This document shows, in pieces, positions 44,582 through 62,046 of a stretch of 64,000 bases of DNA; within the stretch, counting starts at the first letter, position 1, and each line of letters starts with the position of its first letter. This DNA comes from Rhodococcus sp. 14-1411-2a (GTDB taxonomy: Bacteria > Actinomycetota > Actinomycetes > Mycobacteriales > Mycobacteriaceae), in assembly GCF_002259485.1 (NCBI RefSeq), contig NZ_NPGA01000019.1, forward strand, positions 470,404-534,403, in the 5' to 3' direction. The notes below the pieces were generated by a model that was given only the letters and a program-made list of their open reading frames with translations, was not told the DNA's origin and ran no database searches. The position numbers were made by a program, and so were the translations under genes.

Positions 44582-47068
44582 GTGCGAGTCCCACAATCCT
44601 GGCTGACCGAGGTCCTGCACGCGGGAACGCCCGACTGGGCCGTCTCGCCCGAGGAACTCGACGCCGGTTTCGTGCGGGTCGGGTTCGAGGTCGAGGAACT
44701 CGATTCGCTGGACAACGTGACCGGGCCACTCGTGGTCGGTCGGGTCGGCTCGATCGAGGAGCTGACCGAGTTCAAGAAGCCGATTCGCTTCTGCCTGGTG
44801 GACGTCGGAGCAGCCGAGCCACAGGAAATCGTGTGTGGTGCCAGGAACTTCGCCGAGGGTGACCTGATCGTGGCCGCGCTGCCGGGCAGCGTCCTGCCCG
44901 GTGGATTCGCCATCGCGTCGCGCAAGACCTACGGCCGCAACTCCAACGGCATGATCTGCTCGACGCTCGAACTCGGGTTGGGTAAGGATCACTCCGGAAT
45001 TCTGGTGCTGCCCGAGGGCACGGCCGCTCCGGGCGACGACGCCAAAGCCGTTCTCGGTCTGCTGGACTCGGTCATCGAGCTCAACGTGACCCCGGATCGC
45101 GGCTACGCCTTCTCGGTCCGAGGCCTCGCCCGCGAACTGGCCTGCAGTTTCGACCTTCCGTTCGTGGATCCGGCGCGCACGGTCCCCACCGAGGTCACCG
45201 GTGACGCCTGGTCGGTCACCGTCGAACCGAACTCGGGCGCTTCGCGATTCGCGTTGCGCAAGATTGTCGGCATCGATCCGACGGCGACGACGCCCTGGTG
45301 GATGCAGCGTCGACTGCTGCTGGCCGGCGTACGCCCGATCTCGGCGGCCGTCGATGTCACCAACTACGTGCTCCACGAACTCGGGCAGCCGTTGCACGCG
45401 TTCGATGCGGCAAAGCTCGACGGCGATCTGGTCGTCCGGCGTGCGAATGCGGGGGAGAAGCTGACCACGCTGGACGGCGTCGAGCGTTCTCTCGATGCCG
45501 AGGACGTCGTCATCGCCGACGGATCGGGAGCGATCTCGTTGGCCGGTGTCATGGGCGGCGCGTCCACCGAAGTCGACGACTCGACCACCGAGGTCGTCCT
45601 CGAAGCTGCGTCGTTCGATCCGCTCGCGGTGTTCCGCACCGGTCGTCGCCACAAGCTCTCCAGCGAGGCCAGCAAGCGTTTCGAGCGGACCGTGGATTCG
45701 GCTCTGCCTGTCGCAGCACTCGATCGGGCCGCACAGTTGTTGGTCGAGATCGCCGGCGGCCGGATCGAGCCCGTGTTGACCGATATCGGCGAGGCATCCG
45801 AATATCCCACGGTCACGATGGACTTCGACCTGCCGGACCGAATCGCCGGAGTGCAGTACCCCAACGGAACCGCTGCCCGACGGTTGACGCAGATCGGTTG
45901 CGGAGTCGAGGTATCGGTCGACGACGCCGGACACGGCCAGCTCATCGTCACCCCGCCGTCCTGGCGACCGGACCTGGTGCAGCGCGCCGACCTGGTGGAA
46001 GAGGTGCTGCGGCTCGAAGGGCTCGAACAGATCCCGTCGGTACTGCCGTCGGCCCCGGGCGGTCGTGGCCTCACTGCCGAACAGAAGCGCAGGCGTGCCG
46101 TCGGCAAGGCTCTCGCGTTCTCCGGGTACGTCGAGGTGTTGCCTCCGGTGTTCCTGCCCAAAGGCGTGTTCGACACGTGGGGTCTCGACGCGGACGACCC
46201 ACGGCGCGCGACCACCTCGGTACTCAATCCACTCGAGGCCGACCGTCCCGAGCTCGCGACCACTGTGCTTCCCGGTTTGCTCGAGATGCTGAGCCGGAAC
46301 ATCGCGCGCGGTCAGCGAGACGTCTCGCTGTTCGGCATTGCTCAGGTGGTGCTCCGACACGACGCCACCGCAGCTGTGGACGCGTTGCCGGTCGACCGTC
46401 GGCCCACCGACGACCAGATCGCCATGCTTCGTGGTTCGTTGCCGGCGCAGCCGGTGCACGTGGGCATGGTGCTCACCGGTCAGCGTGAGTTGTCGGGTCC
46501 GTGGGGTCCCGGCCGCGCCGCAGAGGCCGCCGATGCGTTCGCTGCGGTGCGTACCGTCGCCGAGGCGTCCGGAGTGCACGTCGATCTTCGGGCGGCGCAA
46601 CACCTTCCGTGGCACCCGGGTCGGTGCGCGGAGGTCCTGCTCGACGGTGAGGTCGTCGGATACGCGGGCGAGCTGCATCCGGCCGTGCTCGAGCGGGCGG
46701 GCCTGCCGCCGCGTACGTGTGCCGTCGAGTTGAGCCTGAGCGCTCTTCCCGTCGTCGAGTCGCTCCCTGCCCCCGAGGTGTCGCCGTATCCGGCGGTGCT
46801 GCAGGACGTGGCCGTGGTGGTCGACGCGTCCGTACCTGCGGCGTCGGTGGAAGCCGCGCTCACGATCGGCGGTGGCGACCTGCTCGAGTCGATCCGGCTG
46901 TTCGACGTCTACGAGGGTGAACAGGTCGGCGAGGGTCGCAAGTCGCTGGCATTCGCGCTGCGGTTCCGAGGTGCAGACGGCACCTTGACCGAGGATCAGG
47001 CAACGGCTGCACGCGATGCGGCGGTCGACGCGGCATCGAAGGCCGTCGGCGCGCAGCTTCGCAGTTGA
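44582..47068 (+). CDS. pheT: Phenylalanyl-tRNA synthetase beta subunit
   Basis: The large subunit of PheRS, 828 residues. Domain order: B1 ([11 protein letters not shown]), an OB-fold EMAP-like tRNA-binding domain (about 40-150, with [14 protein letters not shown]), B3/B4 editing domain (about 210-380, with [22 protein letters not shown]), B5, the catalytic-like domain without active-site residues, and a C-terminal ferredoxin-like anticodon domain (about 735-828, [16 protein letters not shown]). The start is GTG 44582. The stop codon lies inside the first copy of a 22-bp tandem repeat, so the last residues (GAQLRS) are encoded by repeat DNA. Confidence 0.97.
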   Translation: MRVPQSWLTEVLHAGTPDWAVSPEELDAGFVRVGFEVEELDSLDNVTGPLVVGRVGSIEELTEFKKPIRFCLVDVGAAEPQEIVCGARNFAEGDLIVAALPGSVLPGGFAIASRKTYGRNSNGMICSTLELGLGKDHSGILVLPEGTAAPGDDAKAVLGLLDSVIELNVTPDRGYAFSVRGLARELACSFDLPFVDPARTVPTEVTGDAWSVTVEPNSGASRFALRKIVGIDPTATTPWWMQRRLLLAGVRPISAAVDVTNYVLHELGQPLHAFDAAKLDGDLVVRRANAGEKLTTLDGVERSLDAEDVVIADGSGAISLAGVMGGASTEVDDSTTEVVLEAASFDPLAVFRTGRRHKLSSEASKRFERTVDSALPVAALDRAAQLLVEIAGGRIEPVLTDIGEASEYPTVTMDFDLPDRIAGVQYPNGTAARRLTQIGCGVEVSVDDAGHGQLIVTPPSWRPDLVQRADLVEEVLRLEGLEQIPSVLPSAPGGRGLTAEQKRRRAVGKALAFSGYVEVLPPVFLPKGVFDTWGLDADDPRRATTSVLNPLEADRPELATTVLPGLLEMLSRNIARGQRDVSLFGIAQVVLRHDATAAVDALPVDRRPTDDQIAMLRGSLPAQPVHVGMVLTGQRELSGPWGPGRAAEAADAFAAVRTVAEASGVHVDLRAAQHLPWHPGRCAEVLLDGEVVGYAGELHPAVLERAGLPPRTCAVELSLSALPVVESLPAPEVSPYPAVLQDVAVVVDASVPAASVEAALTIGGGDLLESIRLFDVYEGEQVGEGRKSLAFALRFRGADGTLTEDQATAARDAAVDAASKAVGAQLRS

Positions 47069-47115
47069 ACCAGCGCAGCTGCGCAGTTGAACCAGCGCAG
47101 TTGCGCAGTCGATCC
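47051..47115 (+). repeat. Three tandem 22-bp repeats at the pheT 3' end
   Basis: Three copies of a 22-base unit resembling GCGCAGCTGCGCAGTTGAAC plus two further bases, starting at 47051, 47073 and 47095; the third is diverged at its end. Each unit also contains the near-palindrome GCGCAGCTGCGC. The first covers the pheT stop codon. The array may have arisen by slippage, and may act as a weak terminator or protein-binding site. Confidence 0.75.
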
Positions 47116-47181
47116 GTGCACACCCGGGCTCCGGTGTCCGTAGCGTGGAGTCACGAGTACGACGGGTGACGGGAGCAGCGC

Positions 47182-47739
47182 ATGAGTGAATTCGGAACAG
47201 ACGGTGCGGCGACGGATCTTCAGGTGATCGAGGAGATCCTGGCTGCAGTGGCCGGTCGGTCCCGGTTGGCCCCGGTGGCGGCAGCCGCATCGGCGCTGGC
47301 GGTCGAGTTGCGCAATGCTGAGCCCGAATCCACTGGACCCGATCGCGGTGCACCACCCGGGACGGTTCCCGACGTCGACGTTCCGCAGGTGACCAAGCCG
47401 CGGATCGACCAGCCGCTCGGTGATCCACCGCCGGGGGCTCCGCTCGGCGGCACGGTTCCGGGGATAATCGATGCGGAGCTGGTCGAGGACCAGCCCGTCG
47501 GTAGCGGATACGGTGCCGGTGCGGTGAGCGCGCCGATCGGTGACTTCACCGATTCGGGGGTGCCCACGTGGGACGGTGTACGCGACAAGGTCGAACAGCG
47601 ATCGGGCACAGCCGTCGGCGCGGAGGAACTGGACCGAGAGTCCAGGGCGGGCCGTGACCTCGACGAGCAGTGGAACGAGCGGCAGGACGCCGGCCGAAAG
47701 AAGCTCGACGAGATCCGCAGGTCCATGGGCGGACGCTGA
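47182..47739 (+). CDS. Hypothetical protein, 185 aa
   Basis: Not recognised. The 185-residue product has a helical Ala-rich N-terminus (LQVIEEILAAVAGRSRLAPV), a Pro/Gly/Asp-rich middle (about 50-120) that is likely disordered, and a strongly charged helical C-terminus (EELDRESRAGRDLDEQWNER). No signal peptide or membrane span is seen. ATG 47182 is preceded by GGGAG. Codon use and GC match the neighbours. It lies between pheT and the arg operon, where related genomes carry unrelated or no genes. It could be a lineage-specific gene. Confidence 0.6.
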   Translation: MSEFGTDGAATDLQVIEEILAAVAGRSRLAPVAAAASALAVELRNAEPESTGPDRGAPPGTVPDVDVPQVTKPRIDQPLGDPPPGAPLGGTVPGIIDAELVEDQPVGSGYGAGAVSAPIGDFTDSGVPTWDGVRDKVEQRSGTAVGAEELDRESRAGRDLDEQWNERQDAGRKKLDEIRRSMGGR

Positions 47740-47764
47740 CACACCGGACCCGTTCATGAATGAG

Positions 47765-50078
<2,314 letters not shown>

Positions 50079-50082
<4 letters not shown>

Positions 50083-50989
50083 CCTCGGCCGCACTGCAGT
50101 TGACGGCCGCGCAGAAGGCCTTCACGCTCGCCGAGGCGCTGCCCTGGCTGCAGCGATTCTCGGGCAAGGTCGTCGTAGTGAAGTACGGCGGAAACGCCAT
50201 GATCGACGAGAATCTGAAGCGGGCGTTCGCGGCCGACATGGTGTTTCTGCGCACCGTCGGAATCCATCCGGTCGTCGTCCACGGCGGTGGGCCGCAGATC
50301 TCGGCCATGCTGACCAGACTCGGCCTTGCCGGCGAATTCCGCGGCGGATTCCGCGTCACCACCCCCGAGGTCATGGACGTCGCGCGGATGGTGCTGTTCG
50401 GGCAGGTCGGGCGTGAGCTCGTCGGCCTGATCAACGGGCACGGTCCCTACGCCGTCGGAATTTCCGGTGAGGATGCGCACCTGTTCACCGCGACGCGTCG
50501 CACCGTGCTGGTCGACGGCGTCGAGACCGACATCGGTCTCGTCGGCGACGTCACGTCGGTGAACCCTGCCGCGGTCTTCGATCTCATTGCCGCAGGACGT
50601 ATTCCGGTGGTGTCCACCATCGCGCCCGACCGCGACGGCGTCGTCCACAACATCAACGCCGACACTGCGGCAGCGGCGCTCGCAAGTGCCATCGGTGCCG
50701 AGAAGATGGTGGTGCTCACCGATGTCGAAGGCCTGTACACAAATTGGCCCGATCGCAGCTCGTTGACCTCCGAGATCGACGCGTCCACGCTCGAGGCGTT
50801 GCTGCCCTCACTCGACGCCGGGATGGTGCCGAAGATGGAAGCGTGCCTGCGGGCGGTTCGAGCCGGTGTTCCGTCGGCTCATGTCATCGACGGCCGCGTC
50901 GAACATTCCGTGCTGGTGGAGCTGTTCACCGGTGAGGGAATCGGCACCATGGTCACCCCCGATCAGACTTCCACGTCAGGAGCCACGCC

Positions 50990-50993
<4 letters not shown>
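50079..50993 (+). CDS. argB: Acetylglutamate kinase
   Basis: Phosphorylates N-acetylglutamate with ATP, the second step. It is 304 residues, an amino-acid-kinase fold: [12 protein letters not shown] (Lys and Gly contacts for ATP), [11 protein letters not shown], and the C-terminal [14 protein letters not shown] and [13 protein letters not shown] [15 protein letters not shown]. The N-terminal helix (about 15-25) matches arginine-sensitive forms, so feedback by arginine is likely. It overlaps both neighbours by four bases. Confidence 0.97.
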
Positions 50994-53639
<2,646 letters not shown>

Positions 53640-53690
53640 GATCCGGTTACCCATCATGCGCATCAAGAACAACGAAGGAGCTTGAACACC

Positions 53691-56335
<2,645 letters not shown>

Positions 56336-56443
56336 GTGCGCAATCGATATCCATGCCGGTTTCCTCGAGTGTGATGTGAGAAGCTTTCGTCACGCGAAGA
56401 TCGATGCCGGTCGTTCGTCGGGGCCGAACGCAGGAGTGTATTT

Positions 56444-59400
56444 GTGGGACTGAATGCAGACGCCGTACGTGGTCCACTGCGCCGTGCCATCGCCACGGCG
56501 CAGAACGGTCTCGAGGTCATCCGTCTCGGTGGTCTCGAGACCGAGGTGGATCCGTCGCCGTTTCGGGTGATGGACCGCGAGCCGATGTATCGGCTTCGAC
56601 GGTACTTCCCCGACGATGTGCCTGCCGACAGTCCTCCGGTGGTGCTCATTCCGCCGATGATGGTCTCCGCGGACGTCTACGACGTGACGACCGACCAGGG
56701 CGCTGCCGGGATCCTGCACGGCATGGGGCTGGATCCGTGGGTGGTCGACTTCGGCTCGCCGGATACAGAAGAAGGTGGATGGGGCCGTACGCTCGCCGAT
56801 CACGTCGTGGCGATCAGCGAGGTCGTCGACAAGGTGCACGAGCACACCGGCCGCGACGTCCACCTGGGTGGTTACTCCCAGGGCGGAATGTTCTGCTACC
56901 AGGCGGCCGCGTACCGAGGCGGCCGAAATCTGGCCAGTCTCATCACGTTCGGGGCTCCGGTCGACACGCTCGCCGGTCTGCCTCTCGGGATCCCCGCCGG
57001 CGTGGCCACGCGGGGAGCGGAGTTCCTGGCCGACCATGTGTTCACTCGGCTCGCTGTATCGGGGTGGATGGCGCGGACGGGATTTCAGCTACTCGATCCG
57101 GCGAAGACCGTGCGATCGCGAGTGGATTTTCTGCGTCAGCTTCACGACCGTGAGGCGCTGTTGCCGCGCGAGCCGCAGCGACGCTTTCTGGCGATGGACG
57201 GGTGGGTGGCGTGGTCCGGCCCGGCCGTTGCGGAGTTGTTGAAGCAGTTCGTCGTCCACAACCGCATGATGACCGGCGGGTTCGTCATCAAGGACAGGTT
57301 GTTGACCCTGGCCGAGCTCACCGTGCCCGTGCTCGCCTTCGTCGGCGAAGTCGACGACATCGGTCAACCGTTGGCCGTGCGCGGCATTCAGCGCGCAGCC
57401 CCGCGCGCCCAGGTGTTCGAAACCACTTTGCGTGCAGGTCATTTCGGCTTGGTTGTCGGCAGTACCGCGGCTGCGCAGACCTGGCCGACGACGGGAAACT
57501 GGATTCGGTGGCGTGAGGACCTCGGGCCGAAGCCGGAGGCGGTCCGCGTGATGGAGCGCGAGGACCACGGCGATTCCGACAGCGGCGTGTCGATCACCAA
57601 TCGCCTGATCCACACTGCTGCCTCCATCGCAGAGGTGGGCGTCGGTGTCGGCCGCGGGTTGGCATCGGCGGCGACCGGCGCAGTGCGTGGTACCCGCGAG
57701 ATCTCTTCCGAGGCCGTGCGTACGTTGCCGAGGCTCGCCCGCCTCGGGCAGATGCAGCCGCACAGTCGAGTCTCGTTGGGCCGCTTGATCGCCGAGCAGG
57801 GACGTAAGTCTCCGAACGGAGAGTGCTTCCTGTTCGACGACCGAGTGCACACCTACGACGCTGTCAACGTCCGCATCGACAACGTGGTGCGCGGACTGAT
57901 CAGTGTCGGGGTGCGACCCGCGTCGCGCATCGGTGTGTTGATGGAGACTCGTCCCAGCGCATTGGCCGCGATGGCGGCGCTCTCGCGGATCGGGGCCGTA
58001 CCTGTTCTGCTGCAGCCGGGCAGCGACCTGACCGCAGCCCTGCGAACCGTCGACGTCGACACGGTGATCGCCGATCCGGAGAACGCTGCGGCGGCGGTCC
58101 CGGTGGCGCCGAACGTCCTGGTGCTCGGCGGCGGTGAGACTCGGCGCCTCGACATCCCGTCCGGCTACGAGGTGGTCGATCTCGAGGCCATCGATCCCGA
58201 CGCGGTGCGTCTGCCTCAGTGGTACGAGCCGGATCCCGGTCGTGCCCGCGAACTGGCGATGATCCTGTTCACGACCACAGATCGCGGTCTCGAACCGCGA
58301 TACATCACCAATCATCGCTGGGCGTTGTCGGCGTTCGGTACCGCGACGACGGCCGCGCTCGGACCCGGTGATACTGTCTATTGCCTTGCCCCGCTCCATC
58401 ATTCGGCCGGGATTCTTGTCACGATCGGTGGTGCGCTTGCGGGCGGGTCACGCATCGCACTTTCCCGTGGTCTCGAGCCCGAGCGGTTCAGCGAAGAGGT
58501 GTATCGCTACGGCGTCACCGTCGTGAGCTACACCTGGACGATGATGCGGCAGATCCTCGACGATGGCCGGTTCCCGGTCGACTCCGGCCACCCGGTGCGC
58601 CTGTTCATCGGCTCCGGTATGCCGGTGGGGCTGTGGCGTCGCACGCTGGCGCGGTTCAGCCCGGCTCGGGTGCTCGAGTTCTACGCATCCACCGAGAACG
58701 ACGTCATCCTGGCCAATGTGGCCGGCTCGAAGATCGGCTCCAAAGGCCGTCCGCTGCCGGGCAGTGCACGGGTTGCGTTGGCGGCCTACGACCCCATCAC
58801 CGGCCGCCTCGAAGAGGACGACGACGGTTTCGTTCGGCAGTGCCGTGACGACGAGATCGGGCTGCTCCTCGGCCGACCGAGCGGGGACGGCGAAGCGACC
58901 AGCCATGTCATGCGTGGAGTCTTCGAGCCCACAGACGCCTGGATCCCCACCGAGAACCTCTTCCGCCGCGATTCCGACGGCGATTACTGGCTCGTCGACC
59001 GTAAGGACACCGTGGTGCGCTCGGCGTGCGGTCCCGTGTACACCCAGCCGATCGTCGATGCGGTAGGTGACCTGGATCAGGTCGATTCGGCCGTGGTCTA
59101 CGGAGTGCGGGTGACATCCGATCGGCCACGATCGGTGCGCGTCGAGGCGTCGGCCACCGAGGTCGCCGTCTGCGCCATCTCGCTGCAACCGGAGGCGGTG
59201 ATCACCGCTCGTGCATTGACGGACGCACTCGGAGTGCTGCTCCCGGCCGAGCGTCCGGCGATCGTGCACGTGGTGCCCGAGATTCCGGTGGGACGCGCGT
59301 ACCGACCGACCGCGACGGCGTTGAAGAAGGTCGGCATTCCGACGCCGAGTGCACGTTCGTGGTTCTACGACTCCGAGTCGAACAGCTACCGTCGATTGAC

Positions 59401-59461
59401 GAAAGCTGTTGTGGCCGAACGGTTCGTCGGGCGTGAGGCCGCGGCCGAAAAATCGTCGTAG
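56444..59461 (+). CDS. Bifunctional alpha/beta hydrolase (PHA synthase-like) / acyl-CoA synthetase-like protein
   Basis: A 1005-residue fusion like M. tuberculosis Rv1683. The first 360 or so residues are an alpha/beta hydrolase of the PHA-synthase/lipase type, with nucleophile Ser145 in GGYSQGG, an Asp in VGEVDDIG and a His in AGHFG. Residues 460-1000 are an AMP-binding (acyl-CoA synthetase) domain. Its core phosphate loop reads TTTDRGLEPR (610-619) instead of the usual (S/T)SGTTGxPK, and the GRxD motif is DRKDTVVRS. The synthetase activity is therefore doubtful. A role in lipid storage or turnover is expected from the family. The GTG at 56444 has AGGAG eight bases upstream. The Trm112-like gene follows. 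Confidence 0.9.
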   Translation: MGLNADAVRGPLRRAIATAQNGLEVIRLGGLETEVDPSPFRVMDREPMYRLRRYFPDDVPADSPPVVLIPPMMVSADVYDVTTDQGAAGILHGMGLDPWVVDFGSPDTEEGGWGRTLADHVVAISEVVDKVHEHTGRDVHLGGYSQGGMFCYQAAAYRGGRNLASLITFGAPVDTLAGLPLGIPAGVATRGAEFLADHVFTRLAVSGWMARTGFQLLDPAKTVRSRVDFLRQLHDREALLPREPQRRFLAMDGWVAWSGPAVAELLKQFVVHNRMMTGGFVIKDRLLTLAELTVPVLAFVGEVDDIGQPLAVRGIQRAAPRAQVFETTLRAGHFGLVVGSTAAAQTWPTTGNWIRWREDLGPKPEAVRVMEREDHGDSDSGVSITNRLIHTAASIAEVGVGVGRGLASAATGAVRGTREISSEAVRTLPRLARLGQMQPHSRVSLGRLIAEQGRKSPNGECFLFDDRVHTYDAVNVRIDNVVRGLISVGVRPASRIGVLMETRPSALAAMAALSRIGAVPVLLQPGSDLTAALRTVDVDTVIADPENAAAAVPVAPNVLVLGGGETRRLDIPSGYEVVDLEAIDPDAVRLPQWYEPDPGRARELAMILFTTTDRGLEPRYITNHRWALSAFGTATTAALGPGDTVYCLAPLHHSAGILVTIGGALAGGSRIALSRGLEPERFSEEVYRYGVTVVSYTWTMMRQILDDGRFPVDSGHPVRLFIGSGMPVGLWRRTLARFSPARVLEFYASTENDVILANVAGSKIGSKGRPLPGSARVALAAYDPITGRLEEDDDGFVRQCRDDEIGLLLGRPSGDGEATSHVMRGVFEPTDAWIPTENLFRRDSDGDYWLVDRKDTVVRSACGPVYTQPIVDAVGDLDQVDSAVVYGVRVTSDRPRSVRVEASATEVAVCAISLQPEAVITARALTDALGVLLPAERPAIVHVVPEIPVGRAYRPTATALKKVGIPTPSARSWFYDSESNSYRRLTKAVVAERFVGREAAAEKSS

Positions 59462-59547
59462 GAACGAGTCGGCACGGAAGAATACGGGTTCGGTAGCGTA
59501 AGCGAGTACACCACTCCGGTTCGACCGGAGCAGAGCAAAGGACACCT

Positions 59548-59754
59548 GTGGCAATCGATTCGACACTGCTTTCCATACTCGCGTGCCCGGTGGACAAGGG
59601 CCCGCTGCTGTTGATCGAAGGGGAACTGCTCTACAACCCGCGACTGCGGCGTGCATATCCGATCGAGAACGGCATCCCGGTGTTGCTCGCCGACGACGCC
59701 CGCGATGTCGACGACGCCGAGCACGAGTCGATCCTGGCTCGCGCCACGTCCTAG
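59548..59754 (+). CDS. Trm112-like protein
   Basis: A 68-residue protein of the Trm112/UPF0434 family: LLSILACPVDKGPLLLIEGE, then RLRRAYPIENGIPVLLADDAR. In eukaryotes Trm112 activates methyltransferases; bacterial forms are small and mostly unstudied. Only one zinc-type Cys is present, so metal binding is unlikely. GTG 59548 is preceded by AAAGGA. It may be co-transcribed with the gene before it, 86 bases upstream. It converges on the ABC permease gene. Confidence 0.9.
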   Translation: MAIDSTLLSILACPVDKGPLLLIEGELLYNPRLRRAYPIENGIPVLLADDARDVDDAEHESILARATS

Positions 59755-59799
59755 AACTCTCGGCCGCGCGCCGGGTTCGTCGACTACTGGGTTCGTCGA

Positions 59800-60555
59800 C
59801 TACTGCGTTCGTCGACGCAATGTCGCGGCGGCTCCGCTCAGCGCAGCGACGGTGAACGCCGTGACCACGGCGATGTCGGTCCACATGCGCCCGGTGACTC
59901 CGGGGTACCTGGATACCTCCTGGAGCGCGTCGACCAGGTAGCTCAGCGGCAGGACATCGCTGATCGTGCTCAGCCAGTTCGGCATCTGGTCGCGCGGCAC
60001 CAGGAGTCCGCACAGAAACAGCTGTGGAATCACGACCACCGGCATGAACTGGACGGCTTGGAACTCGGTGCGAGCGAATGCGCTGCACAGCAGTCCGATG
60101 GCGACCCCGAGCATCGCTCCCAGGACTGCGATCACCAGTACCCACCCTACCGAGCCCTCGATGTCGAGCCCGAGAAATCCGAACGCGACGGTGCATGCGA
60201 GTACCGCCTGTCCGATGGCGGCCAGCGAGAACGCGGACCCGTAGCTCGCGAGCAGATCCAGTTTGGACATCGGAGTCGTCAGCAGGCGTTCGAGCGTTCC
60301 CGAGGATCGTTCACGCTGCATCGAGATCGACGTGATCAGGAACATGACGACGAACGGCAGGATGCCGAGCATCGTGATGGCGATCCGATCGAACAACGGC
60401 TGCTGATCAGGCGGGGTCGGCACGTCTCGGTACAGGTAATACAGCAACACCATCAGCAGGGACGGAACGAGCAGTACCATCGCCACCGATCGATGGTCTG
60501 CTCGTAGCTGTCGCAGTATGCGGCCCGTGCCGGCTGCGTAGATCCGCGCGTTCAC
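59800..60555 (-). CDS. ABC-2 type exporter permease
   Basis: A 251-residue membrane protein with six spans, starting with VAMVLLVPSLLMVLLYYLY and including ITMLGILPFVVMFLITSISM. The coupling segment is QRERSSGTLERLLTTPMSKLD, and the ending has PLSYLVDALQEVSRYP, all typical of ABC2_membrane drug/antibiotic exporters. The GTG start at 60555 overlaps the ATPase stop by three bases; the upstream frame is a shadow. It matches M. tuberculosis Rv1686c in place. The substrate is unknown. Confidence 0.9.
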   Translation of the reverse strand: MNARIYAAGTGRILRQLRADHRSVAMVLLVPSLLMVLLYYLYRDVPTPPDQQPLFDRIAITMLGILPFVVMFLITSISMQRERSSGTLERLLTTPMSKLDLLASYGSAFSLAAIGQAVLACTVAFGFLGLDIEGSVGWVLVIAVLGAMLGVAIGLLCSAFARTEFQAVQFMPVVVIPQLFLCGLLVPRDQMPNWLSTISDVLPLSYLVDALQEVSRYPGVTGRMWTDIAVVTAFTVAALSGAAATLRRRTQ

Positions 60556-61283
60556 GATGTCTCCTCGGTGGATCTGATGAGGGACAGGAATGCGCGATCG
60601 AGGGTCGTTTCGTTCGTGCGCGCGAGTAGCGCGTCCGGGCTCGAGTGGGCGAGAACGGTGCCGTCGCGCATCAGAACGAGACGGCTGCAGTGCTCCGCCT
60701 CTTCCATCACGTGGCTCGAGACCAGCACCGTTGTGCCGCTTGCCGCGATATCGGCGAAACGCGACCACAGCTCCGAGCGCAGCACGGGATCCAAGCCGAC
60801 CGTCGGTTCGTCGAGGACGATCAGCTCGGGTTCGGCAACCAGCGCGCTGGCCAGGGAGACCCGCCCCAGTTGGCCGCCGGAGAGTTCGCCCGCCCGTGAC
60901 GACGTGTGGTCGGCCAGCCCGACCGATGCGATGGCGGATGCCACGTCCGCGCGCCGGCGACCGTACAGCGACCCGAAGTACTGCACGTTCTCGCGAACGG
61001 TGAGATCTCGGTAGACGCTAGGTGCCTGGGTCACGTACCCGACTGTGCGGCGCAACGGTGCCGAGCCGGCCGGCGATCCGAGTACCGTCACGGTTCCGCT
61101 GCTGACGATCTGAGTGCCGACGATCGATCGCATCAGAGTCGTCTTACCGCAGCCCGATGGACCGAGTAGTCCGGTGATGACACCACGGGGGATTGTCAGG
61201 GACAGATTGCTCAGCACCTTTCGTTTGCCGCGGCGAACCGTCAGCCCTGTGATCTCGACGGCGTGTTCACCGGTGAACGCCAT
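60552..61283 (-). CDS. ABC exporter ATP-binding protein
   Basis: A 243-residue ATPase for the permease that follows. Walker A is GPSGCGKTTLMRSIVG, the signature is LSGGQLGRVSLA, Walker B is LIVLDEPTVGLDP and the switch is VSSHVMEEAEHC. It matches the DrrA/NatA-type exporter ATPases and M. tuberculosis Rv1687c in place. The gene overlaps the permease start, so the two are translated together. It is divergent from the DNA glycosylase gene, with 71 bases between starts. Confidence 0.93.
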   Translation of the reverse strand: MAFTGEHAVEITGLTVRRGKRKVLSNLSLTIPRGVITGLLGPSGCGKTTLMRSIVGTQIVSSGTVTVLGSPAGSAPLRRTVGYVTQAPSVYRDLTVRENVQYFGSLYGRRRADVASAIASVGLADHTSSRAGELSGGQLGRVSLASALVAEPELIVLDEPTVGLDPVLRSELWSRFADIAASGTTVLVSSHVMEEAEHCSRLVLMRDGTVLAHSSPDALLARTNETTLDRAFLSLIRSTEETS

Positions 61284-61354
61284 AGCGGCCTCCAGACTTG
61301 TCGGATGTCGAAGTCATAGCCCCGTCGGCGCTCGGTGGTCAAGGGCGAAGCATC

Positions 61355-62008
61355 ATGGGATCGATGAATGTCGCTGACTTGGAGATCGGGGAACCCGACG
61401 CCGCAGCCCGACGCATCCTCGGCGGAACCGTCACCGTGGGCGACGTGTCGGTGCGCATCGTGGAAGTCGAGGCCTACGGTGGTCCGCTCGATGGTCCATG
61501 GCCGGATCCGGCGGCGCATTCCTTCCGGGGCCCGACCCCTCGCAACGAGGTGATGTTCGGTCCTGCGGGGCGTCTGTACGTCTACCTGAGCTACGGCATG
61601 CATCTTTGTGTGAACGTGAGCTGCGGCCCGGACGGTACGGCCGCTGCGGTGTTGCTTCGAGCGGGTGAAGTGGTGGCCGGTCACCACATCGTCGAGACCA
61701 GGCGCGCCGGCCGCGGTCCACGGTCCGCACCGGTCGAGGCCGGTTGGGCCCGCGGGCCCGGAAATCTCGGTCGGGCCCTTGGCGTCTCGCTGGGAGACAA
61801 CGGATCGGACGTGTTCGACGCGTCGTCGGCCGTCACCCTCGAACTACCCGAGCGCCCGTTGAACGAGAAGGCGGTTGCATCCGGCCCACGGGTAGGGGTG
61901 AGTTCGGAAGCCGATCGTCCGTGGCGCTTCTGGGTGATCGGGTCGCAGGCGGTGTCGAGCTACAAACGCAGTCCCCGCGCCGCCGCTCCCGGTGGCTCGG
62001 AGGCCTGA
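61355..62008 (+). CDS. mpg: 3-methyladenine DNA glycosylase (AAG/MPG family)
   Basis: Removes alkylated or deaminated purines from DNA. It is 217 residues, similar in size to the M. tuberculosis Mpg (203). The family motifs are [20 protein letters not shown] (catalytic Glu region), [32 protein letters not shown] (base pocket) and [15 protein letters not shown] 61355 is chosen, with ATG 61364 possible; the frame open from TTG 61298 lacks a ribosome-binding site. tyrS follows after 38 bases and is likely co-transcribed. Confidence 0.93.
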   Translation: MGSMNVADLEIGEPDAAARRILGGTVTVGDVSVRIVEVEAYGGPLDGPWPDPAAHSFRGPTPRNEVMFGPAGRLYVYLSYGMHLCVNVSCGPDGTAAAVLLRAGEVVAGHHIVETRRAGRGPRSAPVEAGWARGPGNLGRALGVSLGDNGSDVFDASSAVTLELPERPLNEKAVASGPRVGVSSEADRPWRFWVIGSQAVSSYKRSPRAAAPGGSEA

Positions 62009-62046
62009 CCGACGCCTGGATGCGTCCATGCGGGAGGATCGACGTC

